This document shows, piece after piece, positions 15,682 to 23,647 of a stretch of 34,905 nt of DNA; within the stretch, counting starts at the first letter, position 1, and every line of letters begins with the position of its first letter. This DNA is from Ruminococcus sp. CAG:488 (GTDB lineage: Bacteria; Bacillota; Clostridia; Oscillospirales; Acutalibacteraceae), in the NCBI GenBank assembly GCA_000434055.1, contig HF999647.1, positions 324,807-359,711 of the forward strand. The letters are read 5' to 3'. The notes beneath the pieces are model-generated. The model had not been told where the DNA came from. It saw only the letters and a list, made by a program, of their open reading frames with translations, and did no database searches. A program made the translations under genes and the position numbers.

Positions 15682-17373
15682 TTAGTGGATAGACTTTATA
15701 AGCTCTTCAAAAGCGTTTATTGTTGTAGAGCCTGCAAGGTTACCTGTTGCAACGATTTCCTCGTTGACTCCCGAGAGGATACTGCTGTAGTCGTTATCCT
15801 CAAGTATGTAACCGATCTGGTCGTTCATGAGACCGAATACAAGAAGCTCTTTGTCTGTTCCGACGATATCCTGAAGTGAAGGATAGTTGAAATCGGTGCC
15901 TGTCCATGAGTGATCGGCGTCAAGATATCCGCCGTAAGCGATTGCCGGCTCAAGCTCTCCGGGGATTATCGCAACTGCAAGTTTTGTGCCGATTTCAAGG
16001 TAACCAAGCTCTGTTGCGACCTCAAGAACATTGTTGTTCTCATCTGTTGTAACAACGGTGTTTGTGAGGGCTCCGAGTCTACCTGCAAATTCAAGGATTT
16101 GATTTGTTACGGGAACATAGTATTCTTTCATCCTGTAGTTGAGGAGGGGAGCGACTTCTGTTTCGGCTTCGTTGGACTCAACAATGAGCTTGCCGAGTGT
16201 TGTACCGTAAATCTTGAGAGATTCAAGTCTCGGTGTTCCTTCGGGAAGGTTAAGACTGTCATGTTTTGAAGAGATTGCAAGCTCCGCGCCCTGAATCTGA
16301 ATGAAGTTTGCACCGGCCTTGTTGACTTCCTGCTCGATATAGTATGGGTAGTCACCGGTTATCTCGGTTCCTGCCGCGCCGTTGCCGACAGGATGGATAG
16401 CCATGTTGCAAAGCCATGTTTCCTTTGTACCGTTATCGGGAACAAAGCGGAAGCGGTGAATCTTCGAGTCGAAGACCATGGGTTCACGCTTGTCACGGAT
16501 ATATTCGCCCGCTTCAATCTCGGAATAGTACATTTTACCGGTTGTCATTGAATTGACAGCCTCTTTTACCGAGTCAACGGTGACGTCATAAAGATGCTTC
16601 ATGTAGCTTGCATTCTGACCGTTGAGAAGCTTGTAGTCCGTGCCGAAGGTATTGTTGATTCTGTTAAGAGCCGGATTTGTAAAAATCATTTTTACAAGGT
16701 CGCCGTTCATTCCGAATGTATCAACGCAACTGTGCTGATGGAGAACGGAGATATTGATACCGACTATGTTGTTTGCTTTTGCAAAATCGGCAAGTTCCTT
16801 GCGAATACCTCTTACGTCTGTGCTCGAAATGCCGAATCCGTCGATAACGGCAAATATGAGAGTTCCTCTGCCGCTGCCGTCATTGATTGCGATAACGCGG
16901 ACACGCTGGTCGTCATAGATAGCTGTTGCCGCCTTTGTTTTCGGGAAAGAGAGACTTCCGCCGACATAGTGCTTACCGTCAAGCTCGTTTCCGGTCTGAA
17001 GAGAGGCACTGCCGTAGCCGAGGCTCCAAACCGAATTTGCTGCAGGAGAGGTGAGGTAATCCTCCATGCCTTCAAAGAACATATCGCTTGTGAAGTTTTC
17101 CTTCTGTTCAAACTTAACCGACGGGATATTTCTGTTAATGCTCTTTACGAGGGCATCTATTATCTTATCAGCCAGATTGTACAGAGACTTGAGCATCATG
17201 CCGCCAAGCTCGTCCCACGATGTGGGAATCTTAATGCCGCCGAAGTCAACACTTGTGACCGCAACGTTATCATTTGTCTTTGTATCTGCCGCAAAAGCAC
17301 TGCTCGTTAAAGCAACGCTGAAAACGGTAAATACCATAACGATACTTAGAAGCAATGATATTACTTTTTTCAT
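15682..17373 (-). CDS. Secreted neutral/alkaline-ceramidase-like protein
   Basis: A 563-residue protein with a signal peptide (cleavage near SAFA, residue 28). After an unusual Lys-rich segment (30-115), the remainder follows the N-terminal catalytic domain of neutral/alkaline non-lysosomal ceramidases: TLIFAVIDGFGISS (family: VVFVSxDLGMIS), SVLHQHSCVDTFG at 210-221 (family: THTHSGPGG), MAIHPVGN...TGDYPYYIEQ (His327; family: HP...SGDYPG), then IQGAELAIS and VAIIPGELEPAIA. The His residues would hold the zinc ion. Ceramidases hydrolyse ceramide to sphingosine and fatty acid. The protein is shorter than full ceramidases (about 650 or more) and lacks an obvious C-terminal Ig-like domain, so the true substrate could be another N-acyl lipid. 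The upstream promoter is at 17411-17439 and alkaline phosphatase follows. Confidence 0.78.
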   Translation of the reverse strand: MKKVISLLLSIVMVFTVFSVALTSSAFAADTKTNDNVAVTSVDFGGIKIPTSWDELGGMMLKSLYNLADKIIDALVKSINRNIPSVKFEQKENFTSDMFFEGMEDYLTSPAANSVWSLGYGSASLQTGNELDGKHYVGGSLSFPKTKAATAIYDDQRVRVIAINDGSGRGTLIFAVIDGFGISSTDVRGIRKELADFAKANNIVGINISVLHQHSCVDTFGMNGDLVKMIFTNPALNRINNTFGTDYKLLNGQNASYMKHLYDVTVDSVKEAVNSMTTGKMYYSEIEAGEYIRDKREPMVFDSKIHRFRFVPDNGTKETWLCNMAIHPVGNGAAGTEITGDYPYYIEQEVNKAGANFIQIQGAELAISSKHDSLNLPEGTPRLESLKIYGTTLGKLIVESNEAETEVAPLLNYRMKEYYVPVTNQILEFAGRLGALTNTVVTTDENNNVLEVATELGYLEIGTKLAVAIIPGELEPAIAYGGYLDADHSWTGTDFNYPSLQDIVGTDKELLVFGLMNDQIGYILEDNDYSSILSGVNEEIVATGNLAGSTTINAFEELIKSIH

Positions 17374-17410
17374 AATATATCACCTTTCTGAATAATATTT
17401 TACAGATATA

Positions 17411-17439
17411 ATTTTATCATAAAAGAAGCATTTTTACAA
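17411..17439 (-). promoter_or_regulatory. Sigma-A promoter of the ceramidase-like/alkaline phosphatase unit
   Basis: Minus-strand TTGTAA, 17 bp, TAAAAT, about 30 bases before the ribosome site AAGGTG. Confidence 0.6.
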
Positions 17440-17487
17440 CAGAAAGAGTATTGTGAAAAATTACTGAAAAAGGGAGACGATTTTTGT

Positions 17488-17748
17488 ATGGGTTGTTCTA
17501 TAGCTGAGTTGAGAAACAAGGAGGTCATATGTAAACTGAACGGAACAAGAATAGGAAATGTGGACGATGTGGAGCTTGATATAAATAACGGACGTCTTGT
17601 CTCGATAATAATTTACGGCAAGGGAAAAATAATGGGTGTTTTTGGAAAAAGTGAGGATATTGTAATTCCGTGGGAGGACATTGACGTTATCGGAGAGGAT
17701 ACGATACTGGTCAACTGTGAATGTCCCGTGCCTAAAGGCAGGGCGTAA
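17488..17748 (+). CDS. ylmC/ymxH-like: PRC-barrel protein of the YlmC/YmxH sporulation family
   Basis: An 86-residue small protein. The pattern ELRNKEVICKLNGTRIGNVDDVEL, then GRLVSIIIYG, then DIVIPWEDIDVIGEDTILV is the PRC-barrel fold as found in YlmC/YmxH, a protein common in endospore-forming Firmicutes and named for sporulation-linked expression, with no settled mechanism. AGGGAGA lies before the ATG. No clear vegetative promoter was found, which would fit a sporulation sigma factor but does not show it. It stands alone between the divergent ceramidase-like gene and the convergent PLC-like gene. Confidence 0.92.
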   Translation: MGCSIAELRNKEVICKLNGTRIGNVDDVELDINNGRLVSIIIYGKGKIMGVFGKSEDIVIPWEDIDVIGEDTILVNCECPVPKGRA

Positions 17749-17794
17749 AAAGCATCTCCGAATTCGGTTAAAGGCAAGAGGAAAGATCAAACAG

Positions 17795-17857
17795 AAAAGG
17801 CTATAATTCATAAATGTCTGTTAAATAAACTGACAAAATATGAATTACAGCCTTTTT
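17795..17857. terminator. Large bidirectional hairpin terminator between ylmC-like and PLC-like genes
   Basis: Arms AAAAGGCTATAATTCATA and TATGAATTACAGCCTTTT form a long, nearly perfect stem. Its inner part also pairs (TGTC/GACA with GTT/AAC). T-runs follow on both strands. It ends both the plus-strand ylmC-like gene and the minus-strand recA operon. Confidence 0.75.
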
Positions 17858-17913
17858 ATAATTGTAAATACTTTGCTCTTTTCAGCAATTCTGAATCTAA
17901 GCTCAACGGGCTT

Positions 17914-18816
17914 TTATGTACAGGTTTTAAGTCTGTTTTTATATTCATCGCGTTTGCTTTCGATGACATTGTTCTTGTTGAGATTGAGGTTAAGAATTTC
18001 CCTGACCTTAAAAAAGTCCTCCGTCATAAAATCGCCTGCGATAATATTGGCACGGGCGAGATATCTCGGCGTGTTAGCTATTGTGTTAATGAGCGCCTTG
18101 AAATGCCAGCGCAAGGCTTTGTCAAGCTTCCGCGGAAAAACAACGCCGATATCGGTTCCGAGGTTCGGCGTTTGCTGAGTTTGGAACCAGTAAAAACCGC
18201 TTGTATCATTTGTGTCAAAAAATTCGGTTGCCTCGGTTACAAATTCGTGAGCATGCTTGCCGTGACGCTTCTTTTCCCATGGAAGAATGTGCGGGCAGTT
18301 GACGCTGTACTTGTACTCCTCACAGTAGTTAATCATTATGTAACGCTTGCCTGATTTTCTCATGTCGCCCATTGTAACGTCGCCGATATTTTCAAAATCG
18401 GTAAACGCATATTTGGACGGCTCAATCGTTCTTTCAAGAATCTCGTCAACCTTTTTGGGGTCGGCATGAAAGCGCAGATTGAAAGGTCCGAGCTTCTGCG
18501 GCTGATATTCTCTGATATCAAGAATAAAAAATTCGCTCGGATGCTCGTCTATAACCTTGCGGAACTTTTCCATTTCAGGCTCAAAAGGCAAGCCCTTTGT
18601 TATGCCGTGGCAGAAAACTATTTGACCGTTTTTATCTGTGTCAATACGCACGCAGAAATGACGGATGCCGTAGTTGAACTGCTGGGTTAGATCGCCGTCC
18701 TGACAGCAGGCGATAGGCTTCATCTTGAAGCTGCCGGCGTTGTGTGCGCTCGGCATTACCACATTGCAGAGCTTGACATCATCTTTAATGTATGACATCC
18801 ATTCGGAGTAAATCAT
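17914..18816 (-). CDS. PI-PLC-like phosphodiesterase (PLC X-domain fold)
   Basis: A 300-residue protein with no signal peptide. It matches the TIM-barrel of bacterial phosphatidylinositol-specific phospholipase C: MPSAHNAGSF with His25, LTQQFNYGIRHFCVRID with Arg57, FCHG with His70 (the two catalytic His and the Arg), then an acidic IDEHPSEFFILDIREYQ stretch. Such enzymes cleave the phosphodiester of phosphoinositides or related lipids. Lack of a signal peptide in a bacterial PLC is unusual, so an internal substrate or a non-classical exit is possible. Its ribosome site is AGGAAGTG. It is the last gene of the recA operon, 12 bases after the aldolase gene, and a terminator follows. A cytosolic glycerophosphodiester hydrolase role is an alternative. 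Confidence 0.82.
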   Translation of the reverse strand: MIYSEWMSYIKDDVKLCNVVMPSAHNAGSFKMKPIACCQDGDLTQQFNYGIRHFCVRIDTDKNGQIVFCHGITKGLPFEPEMEKFRKVIDEHPSEFFILDIREYQPQKLGPFNLRFHADPKKVDEILERTIEPSKYAFTDFENIGDVTMGDMRKSGKRYIMINYCEEYKYSVNCPHILPWEKKRHGKHAHEFVTEATEFFDTNDTSGFYWFQTQQTPNLGTDIGVVFPRKLDKALRWHFKALINTIANTPRYLARANIIAGDFMTEDFFKVREILNLNLNKNNVIESKRDEYKNRLKTCT

Positions 18817-18828
18817 TTTTTCACTTCC

Positions 18829-19665
18829 TCAGATATTGTAGCAAATATTTATCTTGTGCCTGAGAACTTCTTTTATATTGTCGATTGCGCCGCGCATATA
18901 AATTTTCGGGTCGAAAACTTCGGGATCCTTGGCAAATTCCGCTTTGATTCCGTTTGTGTAAGCCTGACGGAGCTCCGTCGCAAAATTTATCTTCGTGATT
19001 CCGGCAGCAATGCAGTCCTTAAGAACCTCATCGGAAAGTCCTGATGCGCCGTGAAGAACCAACGGTGTGTCAATTGCAGCGTGGATTTCCTTTATGCGCT
19101 CAATGTTGATATGCGGTGTACCCTTGTAAACACCGTGAGCGGTTCCTACGCCGATTGCGAGAGTGCTTACGTTTGTTCTTCTGACAAATTCTTCGGCTTC
19201 GCTGACCTTTGTGTAGCTGGCTTCGAGATCGGTATCGCCTTCCTCTTTGCCGCCGATCGTACCAAGCTCACCTTCGACGGAGACGTCCATGGGGAGTGCA
19301 AAGTCAGTGACTTCTTTCGTGAACTTTATGTTGTCCTCAAAAGGCATAAGGCTTCCGTCAAACATAACGGATGAAAATCCGCCGGCAACGCATTTCTTTG
19401 CCAGAGCAAGACTGCTGCCGTGGTCAAGATGCAAAGCATAGTCCACGGGGCAATCAGCCATAAGCTCACGCATCATGGCCGGGTAAATCGCAATTCCGCC
19501 GTAGTTAAGCGTTCTCGGAATCATCTGAACGATGACGGGAGTGCGTATCTCGTGCATGATCTCGGAAACCGCCATTGCCGATTCAAGATTGTCAATATTG
19601 AATGCGGGAATCGCATAGTTTTCTTTTTCGGCTCTTTTCATGAGTCTTGCCGAAGAAACAACCAT
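18829..19665 (-). CDS. Class II fructose-bisphosphate/ketose-bisphosphate aldolase
   Basis: A 278-residue zinc aldolase of the FbaA/GatY/KbaY class, which splits fructose- or tagatose-1,6-bisphosphate to two triose phosphates. Motifs include YAIPAFNIDNLE, HLDHGSS, VEGELGTIGG, GTAHGVYKG, LHGASGL and KINFATELR. The start is ATG 19665, 6 bases after GAAGGTG; an in-frame GTG at 19674 lies in the ribosome site. The exact substrate (fructose or tagatose type) cannot be settled by eye. It follows pgsA by about 30 bases on the recA transcript and is 12 bases before the PLC-like gene, an unusual position for a sugar aldolase. Confidence 0.93.
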   Translation of the reverse strand: MVVSSARLMKRAEKENYAIPAFNIDNLESAMAVSEIMHEIRTPVIVQMIPRTLNYGGIAIYPAMMRELMADCPVDYALHLDHGSSLALAKKCVAGGFSSVMFDGSLMPFEDNIKFTKEVTDFALPMDVSVEGELGTIGGKEEGDTDLEASYTKVSEAEEFVRRTNVSTLAIGVGTAHGVYKGTPHINIERIKEIHAAIDTPLVLHGASGLSDEVLKDCIAAGITKINFATELRQAYTNGIKAEFAKDPEVFDPKIYMRGAIDNIKEVLRHKINICYNI

Positions 19666-19695
19666 ATAAAACACCTTCGTTTCTTGAATTTAGAT

Positions 19696-20253
19696 TTATT
19701 CTTTAAAGTTAATTATTTTCCAACCGTCGGCAATATATACAATGCCCGAAGCAACGGAAATTATTGCGGTTATTCCCATCAGAATATTCGATATAAGGCT
19801 CATATTGAAGCCGAGCGAATAAACCGACGAAACCTCACAGAGAAGCATGACAACGACAAAGGAGACCATTTGTGTAACTGTTTTTATTTTGCCGCCTATG
19901 TTTGCGGGAATAACAACATTTTGCGCCGCCGCTATCATTCTTAATGAGGTTATCGCAAAGTCACGGGTAAGTATTATCATCACTATCCATATGCTGCAAA
20001 GCCCATCCTTCATGAATGCGAGCAGACCGGCCGTTACAAGCATTTTATCTGCAATCGGGTCAAGTAACTTGCCAAAATTTGTGACTATATGGTTTTTTCG
20101 CGCAATTCGTCCGTCCAGCGCATCTGTTATTGCACCGAGGGCGAAAATAATTGCGGAAATCAAAAATTTATGTTCAATGCCGGCAAGATATATCGCAAGA
20201 AAAACAGGAGCAATAAACATTCTGCCGATTGTAATTTTATTTGGTAAATTCAT
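19696..20253 (-). CDS. pgsA: CDP-diacylglycerol-glycerol-3-phosphate 3-phosphatidyltransferase
   Basis: A 185-residue integral membrane enzyme of the CDP-alcohol phosphatidyltransferase family. The family signature DG-xx-AR-x8-G-xxx-D-xxx-D is complete in TDALDGRIARK...GKLLDPIADK. It makes phosphatidylglycerol phosphate, the precursor of phosphatidylglycerol, lipoteichoic acid anchors and cardiolipin. About five hydrophobic segments are present. In many Firmicutes pgsA sits in the same cluster as rimO, recA and recX, which supports the call and shows this part of the operon is conserved. The gap to rimO is 39 bases. Confidence 0.96.
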   Translation of the reverse strand: MNLPNKITIGRMFIAPVFLAIYLAGIEHKFLISAIIFALGAITDALDGRIARKNHIVTNFGKLLDPIADKMLVTAGLLAFMKDGLCSIWIVMIILTRDFAITSLRMIAAAQNVVIPANIGGKIKTVTQMVSFVVVMLLCEVSSVYSLGFNMSLISNILMGITAIISVASGIVYIADGWKIINFKE

Positions 20254-20292
20254 TATGATACCATGCCTTATAATATACTGTAGGTAATTCGG

Positions 20293-21624
20293 TCAGGCTG
20301 TAACCTCGCCGATGAGGTCGTAATCCTCAACATCAAAAATTTCAACGTCAACAAAGTCGCCGATATCAAGATCCTTGTGAGACGTGAATTTTACAAGTCC
20401 GTCAATCTCGGGGGCATCCATATATGTTCTGCCCGTGTAGCTGTCGGAATATCCGTCGTAGTCCTCAACAACAACCCTGTATGTTTTGCCGATTTTTTCA
20501 TTATTCTTTTCTTCCATGATGCTGTACTGATCCTGCATTATGACCTCGCCGCGGCGTGTTTTAATATCCTCATCTACCTGATCCTCCATGTCGAAGGCCG
20601 GAGTGCCTTCCTGCGGAGAGAAGGTGAATACGCCCAGACGGTCAAATTCAATCTCGTTGACAAATTCGGCAAGTGTTTCAAATTCTTCTTCGCCCTCACC
20701 GGGGAATCCGACAATGAAGGTCGTTCTGATGACGACATCGGGGATTTCTTCTCTGAGCTTGGAGATAACATTGCGAATAAGCGCCTGATCGCCTCTGCGA
20801 TTCATTGCCTTTAGGATTTTATCGTCAGCGTGTTGGAGCGGAAGATCGATATAATTAACAACCTTTTCCTGATTTTTCATTGTTTCAATAAGCTCGTCCG
20901 TAATTCTGTCCGGGTAGCAGTAAAGAAGTCTTATCCATTCGATAGAATCAATTTTGCAAAGCTCGTTGAGAAGCTCGGGCAGTTTAAGCTCACCGTAAAG
21001 GTCAAGACCGTAGCTTGTTGTATCCTGGGCAATGAGAATAAGCTCTTTGACGCCCGATTCGGCAAGCTGCTTGGCTTCGTCGATAACGTTCTCCATGCTG
21101 CGGCTGCGCATATTGCCCCTGATTGACGGGATAGTGCAATAGGTGCAGCGGTTTGAACAGCCCTCGCCGATTTTGAGATACGCCCAATACTGCGGTGTGG
21201 TAAGAATTCGCTGTCCCTCAAGCGGAAGCTCGCACTGCGGCGGATATTTCTCGATTGTGTCAACGCCCGACATAACCTCCTCAACTGTCTTGATTATATC
21301 GCCGTTTGCGCCGATGCCGATAACGGCGTCAACCTCGGGGATCTCCTTAACAATCTCGTCCTTGTATCTTTGCGCAAGACAGCCTGTGACAATAATTTTG
21401 CTGATAACGCCTTCCTTTTTCAGTTCAACCATGTCAAGAATATTTTCGATGGCTTCTTTTTTTGCATCATCAATGAAACCGCAGGTGTTTACGATAACGG
21501 CATCACAGCCGTCAACGTAATCAACGATTTCCCAGCCCTCGGCGTCCATGAGCGCAAGCATATGCTCAGCGTCGACCTGATTTTTCGGGCAGCCGAGAGA
21601 GATCATACCAATCTTGTAATTCAT
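20293..21624 (-). CDS. rimO: Ribosomal protein uS12 methylthiotransferase
   Basis: A 443-residue radical-SAM enzyme that adds a methylthio group to an aspartate of ribosomal protein S12. The N-terminal UPF0004 domain has its three iron-sulfur Cys (Cys12 in SLGCPKN, Cys48 in NTCGFID, Cys82 in TGCLAQ). The radical-SAM Cys are 156, 160 and 163 in CSNRCTYC. A TRAM domain follows at the C-terminus (about 380-443). The AAAGGTG ribosome site is 6 bases before the ATG. The sequence follows RimO rather than MiaB (SLGCPKNQVDAE). It is third in the recA operon. Confidence 0.97.
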   Translation of the reverse strand: MNYKIGMISLGCPKNQVDAEHMLALMDAEGWEIVDYVDGCDAVIVNTCGFIDDAKKEAIENILDMVELKKEGVISKIIVTGCLAQRYKDEIVKEIPEVDAVIGIGANGDIIKTVEEVMSGVDTIEKYPPQCELPLEGQRILTTPQYWAYLKIGEGCSNRCTYCTIPSIRGNMRSRSMENVIDEAKQLAESGVKELILIAQDTTSYGLDLYGELKLPELLNELCKIDSIEWIRLLYCYPDRITDELIETMKNQEKVVNYIDLPLQHADDKILKAMNRRGDQALIRNVISKLREEIPDVVIRTTFIVGFPGEGEEEFETLAEFVNEIEFDRLGVFTFSPQEGTPAFDMEDQVDEDIKTRRGEVIMQDQYSIMEEKNNEKIGKTYRVVVEDYDGYSDSYTGRTYMDAPEIDGLVKFTSHKDLDIGDFVDVEIFDVEDYDLIGEVTA

Positions 21625-21642
21625 AAAATCACCTTTAGAAAT

Positions 21643-22275
21643 TTAATAGTCCTCATAATATTCATCGTCGGAAAACTCGCTCATTGCTTCACGGATATCG
21701 GAAAATGAATATCCCATTCTTTGCAAAGCGGAAAAAACTTTTTTTCGTCCGACTTCGTCATTCATTCTATTATAATATCTTTTGCCGATAATATCAACTA
21801 TTCTTTGAACATTATCCGGTTCTTCTTCTTCAAAAAGCTCCTCAACGGCGGCATTTGCAATGTCGGCGGAGATTCCTTTTGCCCGAAGCTCGGATTTTAT
21901 ACGCATTTTACCGAATTTTTTGCGTTCAAAAAGTTCACGTGCATAGTTTTCGGCATAGCGTTCATCATTGACAAGGTCAAGCTCAATCAGTTTTTCAACT
22001 GCCTCGTCAACATAGTCTGCATCGTGCTTGCGCAACAGCTTTGCTCGGATTTCCTTCTCCGAATGGTCACGGTAATCGAGACTGTTCAGCGCACTGTTAA
22101 AAGCACGGCGAGAGCCTGCCGCCTCCTCAAAGGCAGTAAGCTCCTCCTCATTTATTTCATCTCCGGAGACTAACCCGCAGGAAAACCAGAAAATCTCATC
22201 AACCGTCAGCAGATATTCTCCGTCGATATATATATGAATTTTATCCTTGCGTCCGCTCTTAGCCGTAATTTTCAT
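21643..22275 (-). CDS. recX: RecX regulator of RecA
   Basis: A 210-residue, highly charged helical protein with the repeated three-helix pattern of RecX: NSALNSLDYRDHSEKEIRAKL, LVNDERYAENYAR and KFGKMRIKSELRAKGI. RecX binds RecA filaments and limits them, except in some Firmicutes where effects vary. The ATG at 22275 shares one base with the recA stop (TAATG), so it is translationally coupled to recA, the usual arrangement. The C-terminus is unusually acidic (SDDEYYEDY). Confidence 0.93.
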   Translation of the reverse strand: MKITAKSGRKDKIHIYIDGEYLLTVDEIFWFSCGLVSGDEINEEELTAFEEAAGSRRAFNSALNSLDYRDHSEKEIRAKLLRKHDADYVDEAVEKLIELDLVNDERYAENYARELFERKKFGKMRIKSELRAKGISADIANAAVEELFEEEEPDNVQRIVDIIGKRYYNRMNDEVGRKKVFSALQRMGYSFSDIREAMSEFSDDEYYEDY

Positions 22276-23399
22276 TATTCGTCATCAACAGCTATGTCAA
22301 GCTTTGCCTTAGCTGAAACCTTTTCGGCAGGCGCTTCATCGGATGCGGAAGATTTTGCAGCCCCCTTGCCCTTGACGCCTTTCTTCGTAGAGCCGGACTT
22401 GCATGCCTGAAGCATTTTGTCCTTATCGGCATAGACCTTTGCTTTAATCTCGTCATAAAGAGCCTGATCGTTTTTCAAAAGCTCCTTGACGTTTTCACGA
22501 CCCTGTCCGAGACGTGAGTCGCCGTAAGAGAACCATGCACCGCTCTTGTGGATAATATCCATTGCGACGGCAATATCAAGAAGCTCTCCGACCTTGGAAA
22601 TTCCTTCGCCGTAAATGATATCAAATTCGGCCTCCTTGAACGGGGGAGCGACCTTGTTCTTGACAATTTTAACTCTTGTTCTTGAACCGACAAATTCGCC
22701 GTTAGCACCTTTGATTGTTTCGGCTTTTCTGACGTCCATACGCATTGAAGCATAGAATTTCAGCGCACGGCCGCCCGTTGTTGTTTCGGGGTTGCCATAC
22801 ATAACGCCGATTTTTTCACGGAGCTGATTTATAAATATAATAATAGTATTCGACTTGTTAATTGCGCCTGCAAGCTTTCTGAGAGCCTGCGACATAAGTC
22901 TTGCGTGCTGACCGACATGCGAATCACCCATTTCACCCTCAATTTCCGAACGGGGAACCAGGGCTGCAACAGAGTCGACAACCACAATATCAATAGCGCC
23001 TGAGCGCACAAGAGCTTCGGCGATTTCAAGTGCCTGCTCACCGTTATCCGGCTGAGAAACAAGCAATGAATCAACGTCCACGCCGAGGTTTGCGGCGTAA
23101 ACAGGGTCAAGGGCATGCTCGGCATCAATGAAGGCTGCCTCTCCGCCGGCTTTCTGAGCCTCGGCAACCGCGTGCAGGGCAAGCGTTGTTTTACCGGATG
23201 ATTCGGGGCCGTATATTTCAACAATTCTGCCCTTTGGAAGTCCGCCGATACCTGTAGCGACATCAAGAGCCATTGATCCCGTCGAGATAGCCTCAACGTT
23301 CATGGCGACGTTCTGTCCCAAACGCATGACTGTTCCTTTTCCGTATTGTTTTTCAAGCTGAGCGATAGCTGTTTCAAGAGCTTTTTGTTTATCAGCCAT
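22275..23399 (-). CDS. recA: Recombinase RecA
   Basis: A 374-residue recombinase. Walker A is GPESSGKT at residues 64-71; further landmarks are INQLREKIGVMYGNPETTTGG (L2 DNA-binding loop) and an acidic C-terminal tail. RecA catalyses strand exchange, and its filament triggers LexA self-cleavage. GGAGTG lies 8 bases before the ATG. The upstream region has a near-consensus sigma-A promoter and a LexA box. It heads a six-gene transcript, recA-recX-rimO-pgsA-aldolase-PLC-like, with short gaps throughout. Confidence 0.99.
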   Translation of the reverse strand: MADKQKALETAIAQLEKQYGKGTVMRLGQNVAMNVEAISTGSMALDVATGIGGLPKGRIVEIYGPESSGKTTLALHAVAEAQKAGGEAAFIDAEHALDPVYAANLGVDVDSLLVSQPDNGEQALEIAEALVRSGAIDIVVVDSVAALVPRSEIEGEMGDSHVGQHARLMSQALRKLAGAINKSNTIIIFINQLREKIGVMYGNPETTTGGRALKFYASMRMDVRKAETIKGANGEFVGSRTRVKIVKNKVAPPFKEAEFDIIYGEGISKVGELLDIAVAMDIIHKSGAWFSYGDSRLGQGRENVKELLKNDQALYDEIKAKVYADKDKMLQACKSGSTKKGVKGKGAAKSSASDEAPAEKVSAKAKLDIAVDDE

Positions 23400-23419
23400 T
23401 TATAATCACACTCCGTATC

Positions 23420-23433
23420 CGTACAAATGTTCG
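23420..23433 (-). promoter_or_regulatory. LexA (SOS) box of the recA operon
   Basis: Minus-strand CGAACATTTGTACG resembles the Firmicute LexA consensus CGAAC-N4-GTTCG. The left half-site is exact and the right has one change (GTACG). It lies directly downstream of the predicted recA transcription start. Confidence 0.72.
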
Positions 23434-23442
23434 ACAAAGCAT

Positions 23443-23471
23443 ATTATACTATAAAATAATAAAAAATGCAA
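23443..23471 (-). promoter_or_regulatory. Sigma-A promoter of the recA operon
   Basis: Minus-strand TTGCAT, 17 bp, TATAAT, with the LexA box about 10 bases after the -10 box. Confidence 0.8.
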
Positions 23472-23510
23472 TATGTTTTAAATAATTTAGAAAAAATTTT
23501 ATTTCTGTCG

Positions 23511-23642
23511 AAAAAAGCCGAATACCGACAAGCCTTTTAACGACTTTATAATGCTTTTGCGGCACCGGCAATGCGGCAGGCGGCTGCACTCTTTACCCTC
23601 GCAATGAGGATGTAAACTTCAATCGACAATGCTACCCTTTGG
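23511..23642 (-). ncRNA. Candidate small structured RNA upstream of recA
   Basis: A GC-richer block of about 130 bases between its own strong promoter and a GGCTTTTTT end, in an otherwise AT-rich gap. It contains hairpin TTTAC-CCTC/GAGG-GTAAA (loop ATTGC), GCAG/CTGC, two copies of TGCCGCA, and a possible closing pair between GCC near its 5' end and GGC before the T-run. It has no credible ORF. Size and setting allow a 6S-like or a novel RNA, but no family consensus was recognised. Confidence 0.5.
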
Positions 23643-23647
23643 CTTTT

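Noticed and set aside
16594..17310. Long plus-strand open frame opposite the ceramidase-like gene
   Set aside because: It lies wholly antisense to a well-supported secreted protein gene, has no ribosome site, and its product is Cys-rich without any recognisable pattern; it is a codon-bias shadow.
17461..17811. Minus-strand open frame opposite the YlmC-like gene
   Set aside because: The plus-strand PRC-barrel protein is clear; the antisense frame also runs into the terminator hairpin.
17795..17857. Miniature inverted-repeat transposable element
   Set aside because: The long palindrome lies between convergent stops, has T-runs on both sides, lacks a target duplication and occurs only once here; a terminator explains it.
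23511..23642. Naming the candidate small RNA as 6S RNA
   Set aside because: Length and setting would allow it, but I could not recall and match a Firmicute 6S consensus securely, and the closing stem is short.
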